9,734 bases of DNA from an uncultured Butyricicoccus sp. (GCA_947575935.1 CANPPM010000091.1:1-9734), one strand, 5' to 3'. Shown: positions 1-7,042, counted from the stretch's first letter. The notes: generated from the letters alone by a model not told the origin. Program-made: numbers and translations.

Positions 1-53
1 TGCCGCGGGATTTGACGGTATATGGGCGGCAAAAGGGACGCTGTCCGGGGAGA

Positions 54-136
54 GAGCATGTTCAAATCCTCCTTCATACAACAGCCGGAAGACTGCGGCG
101 GTTCGGCTGGTCAGGCGTTTTGGAGCATGTTCAAAT
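54..136. repeat. Pair of 14-bp direct repeats
   Basis: GAGCATGTTCAAAT occurs at 54-67 and again at 123-136, both in non-coding sequence before the first promoter. The right edge of the window (9694-9711) holds a loosely similar GGGCTTGTTTGAAAAATG. I infer a dispersed intergenic repeat family, but only the exact pair is seen directly. The rest of 1-141 has no supportable gene: two frames are open from the left edge but show no recognisable protein. Confidence 0.5.
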
Positions 137-141
137 TTCCG

Positions 142-171
142 TTGACAAGCGGGCCGCTGCTGTGTTAAAAT
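142..171 (+). promoter_or_regulatory. Sigma-A type promoter for the small membrane protein gene
   Basis: The -35 box TTGACA (142-147) is a perfect match. It is followed by 18 nt and the -10 box TAAAAT (166-171, 5 of 6). Transcription would start near 178 and give a leader of about 160 nt before the ATG at 338. Confidence 0.7.
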
Positions 172-206
172 AAAATAAGAATTGATCTGTATAGCCGTTT
201 GGGAAA

Positions 207-308
207 TGCCGGATGGCGAGGAATCAGCTGCCGGACGAGAGGGAATGCCGCATCCGGGCAGAGCAGGCGGCTTTTGAACAGGTCTGAAGGAAAGCAGCCG
301 CCCGGCTG
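207..308 (+). promoter_or_regulatory. Structured 5' leader, function unknown
   Basis: Two stem-loops can be drawn in the leader. One pairs 207-217 with 247-260 (TGCCGGATG against CATCCGGGCA, one bulge). The other pairs GGCGGCT (266-272) with AGCCGCC (296-302). The second loop encloses a GAAGGAAA purine run at 286-293. A competing short hairpin CAGCC/GGCTG at 295-308 covers a GTG at 308. This matches no riboswitch class I know, so the function is open. Confidence 0.3.
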
Positions 309-337
309 TGAACAAACGCGGAAGGACGTGTGTTGAA

Positions 338-619
338 ATGAAGTTAACGAGCAAGCTTGCGGTATTCGGCGGGATCCTTGCGGGCGCGGGCGCGGTGGCG
401 CTGGCTCTGCTGAAGCGCAAGCAGAATGAGGAGATTTATCATGAGGCCGAGATCAAGGCGATGGATGAGCTCGACCAGATGATGGATCAGGCGGATGAGT
501 GCGAGGGCTGCACCTGCGCGGAGGAGTGTGCGGAGCTGCAGGAGGAACCGCCTGTCGCTGCGGAGGAGCCGTCTGATGGGGCTTCGGAAGAAAAGCCGGC
601 GGATAGCCCGGAGGCATGA
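338..619 (+). CDS. Small single-span membrane protein with Cys cluster and acidic tail
   Basis: I do not recognise this 93-residue protein. Residues 5-25 form one hydrophobic, Gly/Ala-rich membrane segment, followed by KRK, so the C-terminal part should face the cytoplasm by the positive-inside rule. The tail is strongly acidic and has a compact cysteine group (C55, C58, C60, C64; pattern CxxCxCxxxC) that could bind a metal or form disulfides; that is inference. The last 30 residues are low-complexity Glu/Pro/Ala/Ser. The ATG at 338 is preferred because GGAAGGA (320-326) sits 11 nt upstream. An in-frame GTG at 308 is possible but lies in a short hairpin and would add ten uncharacteristic residues. 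The gene has its own promoter (142-171) and terminator (646-676). Confidence 0.65.
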   Translation: MKLTSKLAVFGGILAGAGAVALALLKRKQNEEIYHEAEIKAMDELDQMMDQADECEGCTCAEECAELQEEPPVAAEEPSDGASEEKPADSPEA

Positions 620-645
620 TCCGTTAATTCCCGATAAAAATATGG

Positions 646-676
646 AAGGCGGGGCGCGGCTCTGCCTTTCTTTTTT
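646..676 (+). terminator. Rho-independent terminator after the small membrane protein
   Basis: AAGGCGGGGC (646-655) pairs with GCTCTGCCTT (659-668), ten pairs including two G-U, around a GCG loop. TCTTTTTT follows directly. It lies between the small gene and the radical SAM gene, so the latter is probably served by read-through or an unrecognised promoter. Confidence 0.75.
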
Positions 677-710
677 GCGTATTTTTGTGTGTTGCGAAAG
701 GGGTTTGACC

Positions 711-1583
711 GTGATAGAATACGAGGGACGGGTGTTTCGTCCGCCGTCTGAGGCTTACAGCCTGATCGTGCAGGTGACGATTGGCTGCAGCCATAATGCG
801 TGTACTTTCTGTGATATGTATCGTGAGAAACGGTTCCGGGTACGCAGACTGGAAGAGGTGCAGGCAGATTTTGAGCTTGCCCGTGCACAATACCGCCGGG
901 TTGACCGCATTTTTCTTGCCGATGGTGATGCGCTGATGTGCCGTGCGGCGCATCTGGCTGAACTGCTGCGGTATCTTCGCAAGCGGTTTCCGGAGTGTGA
1001 GCGGGTTGCGAGCTATGGGTCGCCGAAGTCCATTCTGACCAAGACGCAGGATGAGCTGGACGAGCTGCACCGGCTTGGGCTTGAAATGGTATATTTGGGG
1101 CTGGAGTCGGGCTCAGATGAGGTGCTGCGCCGGGTGAACAAGGGGGAAACTGCCGCCGAGATCGTGCGCGCGGGACAGATGGTCCGTGCTGCCGGAATGA
1201 AGCTGTCCGTCACTGCGATTGCGGGGCTGGGCTCTGCCGAGCTGTCTGAGGAACATGCGGTGCAGACGGCCCGCGCGCTGTCCGAGATGCGGCCGGAGTA
1301 TATCGGACTGCTGACACTGCTGTTTGAGCTGCCTACGCCGCTGATGCGCGATTGGCAGGAGGGGCGGTTCTATCTGATGAATCCGGTGGAGATTGCGGCG
1401 GAGACCTTGGTTTTGTTGGAGAATATTGACTCGGAAGGGAGTATTTTCCGTGCAAATCATGCGTCCAATTATGTGAACCTTGCGGGCACGCTTAACCGGG
1501 ACCGGGAGGCGATGTGCAGCCGCCTGCGAGCGGCGCTGGACGGAAAGGTCCGCTTCCGGAACGAAGCGTTCCGCGCCCGGTAA
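711..1583 (+). CDS. Radical SAM protein (YgiQ/Elp3-like B12-independent family)
   Basis: This 290-residue radical SAM enzyme binds a 4Fe-4S cluster through C26, C31 and C34 in GCSHNACTFC. The spacing is CX4CX2C rather than the usual CX3CX2C, which is normal for this particular family. The protein also shows the strand motif VYLGLESGSDEVL and the C-terminal signature RANHASNYVNLAGTLNRD. The substrate is not known; database names vary between 'radical SAM protein' and coproporphyrinogen-oxidase-like, and I see no basis for haem function. The start is GTG 711, seven nt after GAAAGGGG (696-703). A TTG at 705 is too close to that site, and the open frame further upstream overlaps the preceding gene and its terminator. 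The enzyme should be cytosolic and oxygen-sensitive. No -10/-35 pair is evident between the terminator at 646-676 and this start. Confidence 0.88.
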   Translation: MIEYEGRVFRPPSEAYSLIVQVTIGCSHNACTFCDMYREKRFRVRRLEEVQADFELARAQYRRVDRIFLADGDALMCRAAHLAELLRYLRKRFPECERVASYGSPKSILTKTQDELDELHRLGLEMVYLGLESGSDEVLRRVNKGETAAEIVRAGQMVRAAGMKLSVTAIAGLGSAELSEEHAVQTARALSEMRPEYIGLLTLLFELPTPLMRDWQEGRFYLMNPVEIAAETLVLLENIDSEGSIFRANHASNYVNLAGTLNRDREAMCSRLRAALDGKVRFRNEAFRAR

Positions 1584-1656
1584 GCGTTCTGGAATGTTGC
1601 ACGTATCTTCCAGGATTCCGCATGCATTATTTGGTGTGCCGGGCTGAAAAAATCCC

Positions 1657-1685
1657 TTTACTCCGGACAGCCGCTGTGATATAAT
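1657..1685 (+). promoter_or_regulatory. Extended -10 promoter for the phospholipase C-like gene
   Basis: TTTACT (1657-1662), a 17-nt spacer and TATAAT (1680-1685) with TGA just before it (TGnTATAAT). Transcription should begin near 1692, leaving about 130 nt of leader. Confidence 0.8.
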
Positions 1686-1690
1686 AGCCA

Positions 1691-1798
1691 CAGACGGAAA
1701 TAAAATAGGCCGCTCGGGACAGTTTTTCTTCGTCTGGCAACAGAGCGGGCCTTATATGAATAAGAATTGCTTTTGGCACGCCTTTGATAGGGTGCGCC
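1691..1798 (+). promoter_or_regulatory. Structured leader with interlocking helices
   Basis: CAGACG (1691-1696) can pair with CGTCTG (1731-1736). AGGCCGCTC (1707-1715) can pair with GAGCGGGCCT (1743-1752, one bulge). The two helices interlock, so they would form a pseudoknot or exclude each other. A third hairpin pairs 1775-1782 with 1791-1798 (GGCACGCC/GGTGCGCC, one A-C mismatch and one G-U) around an 8-nt loop. The ribosome site GGAGGA follows at 1811-1816. No terminator and no known riboswitch consensus are visible. A regulatory role is inference. Confidence 0.35.
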
Positions 1799-1822
1799 GC
1801 GGCATGTATTGGAGGATATTGA

Positions 1823-2422
1823 ATGGATTCCCTTTCTCATACCCGCGTTGCAAAGCTTCTGCTCGCATATGTGCAGGAAAACTGCGGCGTGGCCTTTGAC
1901 GAGGCGGGCTTTTTTTACGGCAATTTGAAGCCCGATTTGACCGGTACTTATCTGACCAAGCGCCATTATCCGTCGGTGATGTACGGCGAAGTGATGGGCA
2001 AGCTGCAGAGCTTTCTTGAAAAGTACTCCATTGGCGATGTCAACGGGTACGAGCTTTCGGTGGATCTGGGGGAGATTTGCCATTATGTGACCGATTTCTT
2101 CTGTTATCCGCACAATGATGATATTTATGACCGTAATCTGTTGATGCATTATATTTATGAAAAGCGGATTTTTGTCAGGCTCCGTCATGGGCTGACGGTG
2201 GAGCGGTTTGATAGCTGGGCCGGTCCTATTGTACCCGCCCGTTCCTTCGAGGCGCTGGAGCGCCGGATCGCGGGCCTACATCACCGCTATAAATATTATA
2301 CTGTGCATCACTGTATTGAGAATGATTTGGAGTACATTACGCAGGCGGTAGCGACCCTGCTGCTGTCGGTGGTTCAGATTGCCTATGTCGGGGAGACCGT
2401 CGCGATGCCTGCGATGGCCTGA
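1823..2422 (+). CDS. Zinc-dependent phospholipase C family protein (cytoplasmic type)
   Basis: This 199-residue protein resembles the PF00882 zinc-dependent phospholipase C family that is widespread in Clostridia. Candidate metal ligands are H6 near the N-terminus, D38 (FYGNLKPD), H48 (KRHYPS), H87 and D91 (HYVTD), and H109 and E113 (HYIYE). The HxxxD and HxxxE spacings are typical of this fold. It has no signal peptide or membrane segment, unlike secreted clostridial alpha-toxin-type enzymes, so it probably acts inside the cell; the substrate is unknown. The ATG at 1823 has GGAGGA (1811-1816) six nt upstream. The gene is monocistronic, bounded by the promoter at 1657-1685 and the terminator at 2470-2503, and sits behind an unusual structured leader. 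Confidence 0.8.
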   Translation: MDSLSHTRVAKLLLAYVQENCGVAFDEAGFFYGNLKPDLTGTYLTKRHYPSVMYGEVMGKLQSFLEKYSIGDVNGYELSVDLGEICHYVTDFFCYPHNDDIYDRNLLMHYIYEKRIFVRLRHGLTVERFDSWAGPIVPARSFEALERRIAGLHHRYKYYTVHHCIENDLEYITQAVATLLLSVVQIAYVGETVAMPAMA

Positions 2423-2469
2423 TACCCGGCGAAAACCGACAGATTTTCTTTGGGGCGGCTGCCCTGTTG

Positions 2470-2503
2470 GGCCCGCGGCGTGTTGACGCCTGCGGGCCTT
2501 TTT
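2470..2503 (+). terminator. Strong rho-independent terminator
   Basis: GGCCCGC (2470-2476) pairs with GCGGGCC (2492-2498). GGCGT (2477-2481) pairs with ACGCC (2486-2490) inside it, with a single T bulge at 2491 and a GTTG loop. TTTTT follows at 2499-2503. It ends the phospholipase C-like transcript. Confidence 0.9.
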
Positions 2504-2532
2504 CTGTAGCCTGTGCGCAGCCAAATTTCCCC

Positions 2533-2561
2533 TTGCTATTTTGCGGAAAAAAGGCTACAAT
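2533..2561 (+). promoter_or_regulatory. Promoter of the four-gene operon
   Basis: TTGCTA (2533-2538), a 17-nt spacer, then TACAAT (2556-2561). The start point would be near 2568, ten nt before the ribosome site GGGAGG at 2578-2583. Confidence 0.7.
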
Positions 2562-2592
2562 AGAAGTATCAGAAAAAGGGAGGATGAGGAAA

Positions 2593-3285
2593 TTGGCCTT
2601 CTCCGGCTTCCGGCCCGAGGGCCTGGATTTGCTGATTGAAAATCGCCTGATGAACAGTAAGCCCTACTATGAGGCGCATAAGGATGCGCTGAAGCGCCTG
2701 GTGCAGCAGCCTATGGTGGATCTGATTGCCGAGATGAGCGACGCTATGCGTGAGATCGACCCGCTGTTCGTGCTTGTGCCGTCCCGGATGATCTCGCGCG
2801 TGCGCAGAGATACCCGCTACACCCGGGACAAGACCCTTTACCGCGACCATGTCTGGTGTACCTTTGGCAGGCCGAAGGGGGAGCGCGATTCTCGTCCCTG
2901 TTATTATTTTGAGATCCTGCCGGATAGCTGGGGGTATGGGGCGGGCTACTATAAGGCTACCCCGGGCGAGCTTGCCGTGCTGCGGGAGTTTGTGCTGCGG
3001 GAGGACCGGCGGTTCCTTTCGGCGTTTGCGGCGGTACGGGATTTGCCGGAGTTTTCCCTGTATGGGGAGGAATTTAAACGGCCCAAATGCCCGGACGCCA
3101 GGGCGGAATACCAGCCTTGGCTGAATAAAAAAAATATCGGGCTGTCTTACAGCTGCAGTGATTTCCAGCCGTTGTTTTCCGGCACTTTTGTTGAGAGAAT
3201 GTTGCAGGATCTGCGTGCGGTCGCGCCGTTTTATCATTTTTTGTGTGCGGTCCATGAGGCGGCGGAAGGCGGGGCGGTACGATGA
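2593..3285 (+). CDS. DUF2461 family protein (TIGR02453-like)
   Basis: This 230-residue protein matches the DUF2461/TIGR02453 family, whose biochemical role is unknown. It has the N-terminal FSGFRPEGLDLL with the nearby YYEAHKD segment, and the central RVRRDTRYTRDKTLYRDHVW region at about residues 69-88, where the family has a very similar Arg/Asp/Lys-rich motif. It has no signal peptide or membrane helix. I prefer TTG 2593, nine nt after GGGAGG (2578-2583), because that site directly abuts the alternative ATG at 2584, leaving no spacing. The ATG would add only three residues. It is the first gene of the operon, and its stop overlaps the next start as ATGA (3282-3285), which suggests translational coupling. 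Confidence 0.82.
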   Translation: MAFSGFRPEGLDLLIENRLMNSKPYYEAHKDALKRLVQQPMVDLIAEMSDAMREIDPLFVLVPSRMISRVRRDTRYTRDKTLYRDHVWCTFGRPKGERDSRPCYYFEILPDSWGYGAGYYKATPGELAVLREFVLREDRRFLSAFAAVRDLPEFSLYGEEFKRPKCPDARAEYQPWLNKKNIGLSYSCSDFQPLFSGTFVERMLQDLRAVAPFYHFLCAVHEAAEGGAVR

Positions 3286-3995
3286 AATACGCTGCGCTTG
3301 ATTTTGAGGTTGGGAATGCCAACCTGATCAGTGCATGTTCGGTTGGCCTGTCGGTTTTTGAGGATTTTCATTGCATTCGCCGTTTGGGCTGCCTGATCCA
3401 TCCGCCGTCTGCGGCCGGGCCTTTCCACTGGGGCAATGTTCGTGTCCACGGCATCCGCCGTAGGGATGTGGCGGATGCTCCGCGGTTTGACGCGCTTTGG
3501 GGTGAACTGCGGGACAGTCTGGAGGGCAGTGTGGTTGTGTGCCACAACGCCGCGTTCGATACCGCTGTGCTGTGCGCATGCTTGGATTATTTTGGGCTGC
3601 CGTATCCGGACTGCCGCTATCTGTGCACAGTCAAAGTGGCGCAGGCAGTCTGGCCGGAAATGGAGAACCATCGTTTGAATACGCTTGCGCAGTCGCTTGG
3701 CATTCAGCTGGCGCATCATGAAGCTGGGAGCGATGCGCACGCCGCCGGGCTGCTTCTTTTGGAGGCGCTTCGGGCGACCGGCTGTGCAGACGCAGAGGAA
3801 TTGTCCTGCAGGCTGGGCCTGCAGTTGGGCGTGCTGGGTGGGGCCCCGTGCAAGACGGCACAGGAGCTCCGCCGGGGGGCGCAGCGCCGGCGCTGCCGCC
3901 GCAGCGGGAAGCCGGCGCATACCGTATCTACCGAATCATCCGGAAAAGGAGAACATTATGATGAAAGAGTATTTGAGCGTCCTGCAGAGCATTGA
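3282..3995 (+). CDS. DEDDh 3'-5' exonuclease (DnaQ/RNase T fold)
   Basis: This 237-residue protein is a 3'-5' exonuclease of the Pol III epsilon type, predicted to remove nucleotides with two metal ions. Exo I is D7 and E9 (ALDFEV). Exo II is HNAAFD with D93. Exo III is H146 and D151 (HEAGSD), giving the DEDDh set. The catalytic domain fills residues 1 to about 165 and has no polymerase or BRCT part, so this is a stand-alone nuclease; whether it acts on DNA or RNA cannot be told. The last 50 residues are Arg-rich and unlike the domain. The ATG at 3282 overlaps the previous stop. The 3' end runs 38 nt into the next gene, an unusually long overlap, so the tail may be dispensable. Confidence 0.87.
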   Translation: MKYAALDFEVGNANLISACSVGLSVFEDFHCIRRLGCLIHPPSAAGPFHWGNVRVHGIRRRDVADAPRFDALWGELRDSLEGSVVVCHNAAFDTAVLCACLDYFGLPYPDCRYLCTVKVAQAVWPEMENHRLNTLAQSLGIQLAHHEAGSDAHAAGLLLLEALRATGCADAEELSCRLGLQLGVLGGAPCKTAQELRRGAQRRRCRRSGKPAHTVSTESSGKGEHYDERVFERPAEH

Positions 3996-4410
3996 CCGCG
4001 ATGCGCTGAAGGCCAAAGCCGAGGTTGCACGCAGCCTGGCCGGGGAGTATGCGCAGCAGGCGAAGGCTGCGGCTGGCGTGTATGCGCAGGAGGCGCGGAC
4101 TTGGGCCGGAGAGGCCATGCGCAGCCCGCGTGCTGAGGCGCTGGCGGCGTCGGCAAAAACACTTGCGCAAGATGTCCGTGGGGATGTCGTCGACTTCTGT
4201 GCATTTACGACCCAGAGAGTCAGGGGTTTTTCGCCGTTTGACTTTGCGGTGTTTAAGCTGCTGATGATTTCTTTTGGCTTGTGGCTGGGCGCGTGGCTTG
4301 CCGCACGGTTTAGCAGGCTGACCGAAAAGCTTCGCCCGGTCTTCCTTGCGGCCTTTTTCTGCGGCTTTACCTATATTGCCTACCGGATCTTTTTTGACGA
4401 GCGCGAATGA
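3958..4410 (+). CDS. Membrane protein with N-terminal 11-residue amphipathic repeats
   Basis: I do not recognise this 150-residue protein. Residues 17-82 can be laid out in 11-residue units, such as AGEYAQQAKAA then AGVYAQEARTW then AGEAMRSPRAE, rich in Ala, Gln and charged residues. This suggests long amphipathic helices like those of apolipoproteins or LEA proteins. The C-terminal part has two membrane segments, about residues 98-118 and 127-147. The repeats could lie on the membrane surface or pair with a partner; this is inference. The ATG at 3958 follows AAGGAG (3946-3951) by six nt, and a second ATG at 3961 is equally possible. It lies between the exonuclease and the AI-2E transporter genes in one operon, so it may assist the transporter. 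Confidence 0.7.
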   Translation: MMKEYLSVLQSIDRDALKAKAEVARSLAGEYAQQAKAAAGVYAQEARTWAGEAMRSPRAEALAASAKTLAQDVRGDVVDFCAFTTQRVRGFSPFDFAVFKLLMISFGLWLGAWLAARFSRLTEKLRPVFLAAFFCGFTYIAYRIFFDERE

Positions 4411-4418
4411 CTGCATGC

Positions 4419-4434
4419 GTCCGGCCTGCCGGAC
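4419..4434 (+). promoter_or_regulatory. Short intercistronic hairpin
   Basis: GTCCGG (4419-4424) pairs perfectly with CCGGAC (4429-4434) around CCTG. It fills the 42-nt gap before the transporter gene. No T-run follows, so it is not a terminator. A role in mRNA processing or stability is possible. Confidence 0.4.
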
Positions 4435-4452
4435 TGACCTTATGGAGCCTGT

Positions 4453-5757
4453 ATGAAACATAAAAACGACTTTTTTCTCTGGGGGCTGACCGCTCTCTGT
4501 GTGATCTCGGCCAGCCTGCTGCTGGGCTTTACACTGTATAATTTCCGCGCGCTGATGAGTGCGGGGCGCACGCTGGTGCGTATTCTGATGCCCTTTATTT
4601 GGGGGTTCGCGATTGCTTATTTACTGCTGCCGATTTTTAACTTTAATATCCGTTGGATGGAGCCGCGTCTGCTGGCGCATGCTAAAAACCGGACCAAGGC
4701 GAGGGGAAGTATTCGGCTGGCTGCCAGCATCCTGACCGTTGTGGAGAGCGGGCTGGTAGTTGGGGGGCTGCTTTCGATGGTGGTGCCGCAGCTGTTGGTT
4801 AGCGTCTACAGCGTGGTCGAACAGATGCAGAAGATGCAGAGCTACAGCAGCCAGCTGCAGCAGATTATTAATGACCTGCTGCGTTCCAATCCGATTTTGG
4901 AGCATAATTTTTTGCAGGCGTATGAGGGGGCCCTCAGCCAGCTGAGCGATTTTGTCAGCGGCTTTGTGCTGCCGCAGATGGTTTCCATTGTCAGCGGCTT
5001 TATGTCGACGGTCACGGCGGTCAAGGATTTTCTGATCGGCATGATCATCGTGATTTATGTACTGTGCAGCAAGGAGCTGTTTTGTGCGCAGGCAAAAAAA
5101 ATCACTTATTCACTCCTCCCGGTCAAAAAGGCCAATGTGGTGATTGATAATCTGCGGTTTACCCATCGGGTCTTTGGCGGCTTTATCTCTGGCAAGCTGC
5201 TGGATTCCCTGATTATTGGCATTATATGTTTTGTGGCGATGAGCATGCTGAAACTGCCCTATCCGATGCTGATTGCAGTGATTATCGGCGTGACCAATAT
5301 CATTCCGTTTTTTGGGCCGTTTATTGGGGCGGTGCCTTCGGCGCTGCTGGTGCTGATGGCCGATTTCCAGCAGCCGGTTCGCTGTGTATATTTTATTATC
5401 TTCATCTTGATTTTGCAGCAGTTTGACGGCAATATTCTGGGACCGAAAATCCTTGGCGATTCGACGGGGCTGTCGGCTTTTTGGGTGATGTTTGCGATTC
5501 TGGTATTCGGCGGCGTGTTCGGTTTTATCGGCATGCTGGTCGGCGTGCCGCTGTTTGCGGTATTTTATGCGCTGGTATCCGGACTGATTAATCGTTCGCT
5601 TCGTGCCAAACGCCTTTCGGAAAATACCAGTGACTATTTCGGACTGGGTGAGATTGATCCGTTGACGTTGGAGCACAAGCCGATCCCGGGGATGCACCGG
5701 ACAGACGGCGCGGAGGAGCAGGTGAAAAAACAGCAAAATCGTGAAAAAAGCCGGTGA
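4453..5757 (+). CDS. AI-2E family transporter (PF01594)
   Basis: This is a 434-residue polytopic membrane protein of the AI-2E (formerly UPF0118) family. Family hallmarks are NIIPFFGPFIGAVP (282-295), QQFDGNILGPKILG (322-335) and GFIGMLVGVPLFAVF (357-371). About eight membrane segments are visible, with two near the N-terminus (8-30 and 41-60) and a soluble, helix-rich stretch around 120-170. Members were first linked to export of autoinducer-2, but others act as Na+/H+ antiporters, so the substrate here is unknown. The C-terminal 50 residues are hydrophilic and likely cytoplasmic. The ATG at 4453 has GGAG (4444-4447) five nt upstream. It is the last gene of the operon, and its TGA stop lies inside the stem of the terminator. 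Confidence 0.88.
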   Translation: MKHKNDFFLWGLTALCVISASLLLGFTLYNFRALMSAGRTLVRILMPFIWGFAIAYLLLPIFNFNIRWMEPRLLAHAKNRTKARGSIRLAASILTVVESGLVVGGLLSMVVPQLLVSVYSVVEQMQKMQSYSSQLQQIINDLLRSNPILEHNFLQAYEGALSQLSDFVSGFVLPQMVSIVSGFMSTVTAVKDFLIGMIIVIYVLCSKELFCAQAKKITYSLLPVKKANVVIDNLRFTHRVFGGFISGKLLDSLIIGIICFVAMSMLKLPYPMLIAVIIGVTNIIPFFGPFIGAVPSALLVLMADFQQPVRCVYFIIFILILQQFDGNILGPKILGDSTGLSAFWVMFAILVFGGVFGFIGMLVGVPLFAVFYALVSGLINRSLRAKRLSENTSDYFGLGEIDPLTLEHKPIPGMHRTDGAEEQVKKQQNREKSR

Positions 5758-5778
5758 GCATTGCTCACCGGCCTTTTT
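5744..5778. terminator. Bidirectional rho-independent terminator
   Basis: GCCGGTGAGC (5750-5759) pairs perfectly with GCTCACCGGC (5763-5772) around ATT. On the + strand it is followed by TTTTT (5774-5778) and ends the transporter operon. Read on the - strand the A-run 5744-5749 becomes TTTTTT, so the same stem also ends pta, whose stop is 47 nt away. The transporter's stop codon (5755-5757) is within the stem. Confidence 0.92.
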
Positions 5779-5819
5779 GTTGTGAGAAAATCTGTCTGCA
5801 GGAATTGGGCGTCCGCAGA

Positions 5820-6830
5820 TCAGACGAGCGCTGCCGTGATGATTGCCATTTTATAGACCTCTTCAGCATTACAGCCGCGGGAGAGATCGTTGATTGGCGC
5901 GTTCAGCCCTTGGAGAATGGGGCCGTAGGCTTCGTAGCCGCCCAGGCGCTGCGCGATCTTATAGCCGATGTTGCCCGATTCGATGTTCGGGAAAACAAAG
6001 GTGTTTGCATAGCCTGCCACCTTGGAGCCTGGGAATTTCAGCTGGCCGACGGTGGGAGACACGGCGGCGTCAAACTGCATTTCACCGTCAATGGGCAGCT
6101 CGGGGGCGAGCTTCTGCGCTTCCTTAGTGGCGGCAGCCGAAAGCGGGACGGTTGCACCCTTGCCCGAACCCTTGGTTGAGAAGCTCAGGAAAGCAACCTT
6201 GGGGTCAATGCCGAAGGAAACGGCTGATTTTGCAGTTTCAATTGCGACCTCAGCTAATTTCTGTGCTGCGGAGATGGTGACATTACCTTCTTTATCGACG
6301 CTGTCCTCATAGGAAATGTTAATTGCGCAGTCCCCCATGGCAAGACGGTCAAGCGGGCCGTCGCCGGGACGGTCAAGAATAAAGCAGGAGGAGACGAGGT
6401 GTGCACCGGGACGGGTTTTGATCAGCTGAAGAGCGGGGCGGACCGTATCTGCGGTCGAGTAAGTTGCGCCGCCGAGCAGGGCGTCAGCTTTGCCCATGGC
6501 AACCAGCATGGTGCCGAAATAATTGCCCTTTGCAAGGGCTGCGCGGCAGTCCTCCGGGCTCATTTTGCCTTTGCGGAGCGCTGCCATTTTATCGACCATT
6601 TCATCCATGCCGGGATAGTTGGCCGGGTCGATGATTTCTAGCCCTTCGATATCGAAGCCGCCCGCTGCAGCGGCAGCATGGACTGCGTCTGCGTTGCCGA
6701 CCAGAATCGGAGTCAGGAAACCCTCCTGTTTCAGGCGTGCGGACGCTTCCAGGATGCGGGCGTCGGGCCCTTCGGTGAAGACGATTTTGCGTGGATTGGC
6801 CTTCAGTACCTCAATAAGCTTAGTGAACAT
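5820..6830 (-). CDS. pta: Phosphate acetyltransferase
   Basis: This 336-residue protein is a short-form Pta, without the extra N-terminal regulatory domains of the E. coli type. It interconverts acetyl-CoA and acetyl phosphate in the cytosol, and with acetate kinase yields ATP and acetate in fermentation. Recognisable family segments are KIVFTEGPDARILEAS near the N-terminus, ADALLGGATYSTADTVRPAL, the central SFSTKGSGKG, and the C-terminal EAYGPILQGLNAPINDLSRG with the final AEEVYKMAIITA. Length and ends match the family. The ATG at 6830-6828 has GGAGGG (6845-6840) nine nt upstream. It has its own promoter and terminator, so it is probably monocistronic. Acetate kinase, often adjacent, does not follow it here. 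Confidence 0.95.
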   Translation of the reverse strand: MFTKLIEVLKANPRKIVFTEGPDARILEASARLKQEGFLTPILVGNADAVHAAAAAGGFDIEGLEIIDPANYPGMDEMVDKMAALRKGKMSPEDCRAALAKGNYFGTMLVAMGKADALLGGATYSTADTVRPALQLIKTRPGAHLVSSCFILDRPGDGPLDRLAMGDCAINISYEDSVDKEGNVTISAAQKLAEVAIETAKSAVSFGIDPKVAFLSFSTKGSGKGATVPLSAAATKEAQKLAPELPIDGEMQFDAAVSPTVGQLKFPGSKVAGYANTFVFPNIESGNIGYKIAQRLGGYEAYGPILQGLNAPINDLSRGCNAEEVYKMAIITAALV

Positions 6831-6880
6831 TTCTGATTTCCCTCCAAAATTGTTTGCCGCGCAGGGCGGCTCTTTTCTCC

Positions 6881-6909
6881 ATTATACACCAACATTTCAC
6901 CAAAGCCAA
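6881..6909 (-). promoter_or_regulatory. pta promoter
   Basis: Reading the - strand: TTGGCT (6909-6904), a 17-nt spacer, then a perfect TATAAT (6886-6881). The start would be near 6874. The leader holds a small hairpin GCCGC/GCGGC (6870-6856) before the ribosome site. Confidence 0.75.
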
Positions 6910-7002
6910 CCCAAGATAGGAAAATTTTTAGGGAAGCGGAAACCGGAGGAAAGGGAGGGGCGGAAATTTGACGTGATTTGAAAGAACTACGGCGCAGTGT
7001 GC

Positions 7003-7031
7003 TTGACTTGTTCTGCGTGCTGTGCTACAAT
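7003..7031 (+). promoter_or_regulatory. Promoter of the riboswitch-thiT transcript
   Basis: TTGACT (7003-7008), a 17-nt spacer, then TACAAT (7026-7031) with an extended -10 TGc (7023-7025). The start would be near 7037, only a few nt before the aptamer. Confidence 0.85.
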
Positions 7032-7042
7032 AAAACTGTCAA

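Noticed and set aside
1..174. Two frames open from the left edge, possibly the end of an upstream gene
   Set aside because: Both overlap each other and the promoter, and the translated sequence shows nothing recognisable.
495..710. N-terminal extension of the radical SAM reading frame
   Set aside because: It overlaps the small membrane gene in another frame and crosses a good terminator. GTG 711 with GAAAGGGG fits the family start.
1587..1615. Inverted repeat CTGGAA/TTCCAG after the radical SAM gene
   Set aside because: Loop of 13 nt and no T-run, so it is not a convincing terminator.
2467..2592. Longer start for the DUF2461 protein
   Set aside because: The frame would begin at the terminator of the preceding gene and include the promoter.
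5110..5736. Long open frame on the - strand inside the AI-2E gene
   Set aside because: Composition-driven shadow: Arg/His/Gln-rich, no recognisable family, antisense to a clear gene. The same applies to 2569-3255, 3234-3920, 1113-1691 and 1658-2188 on the - strand.
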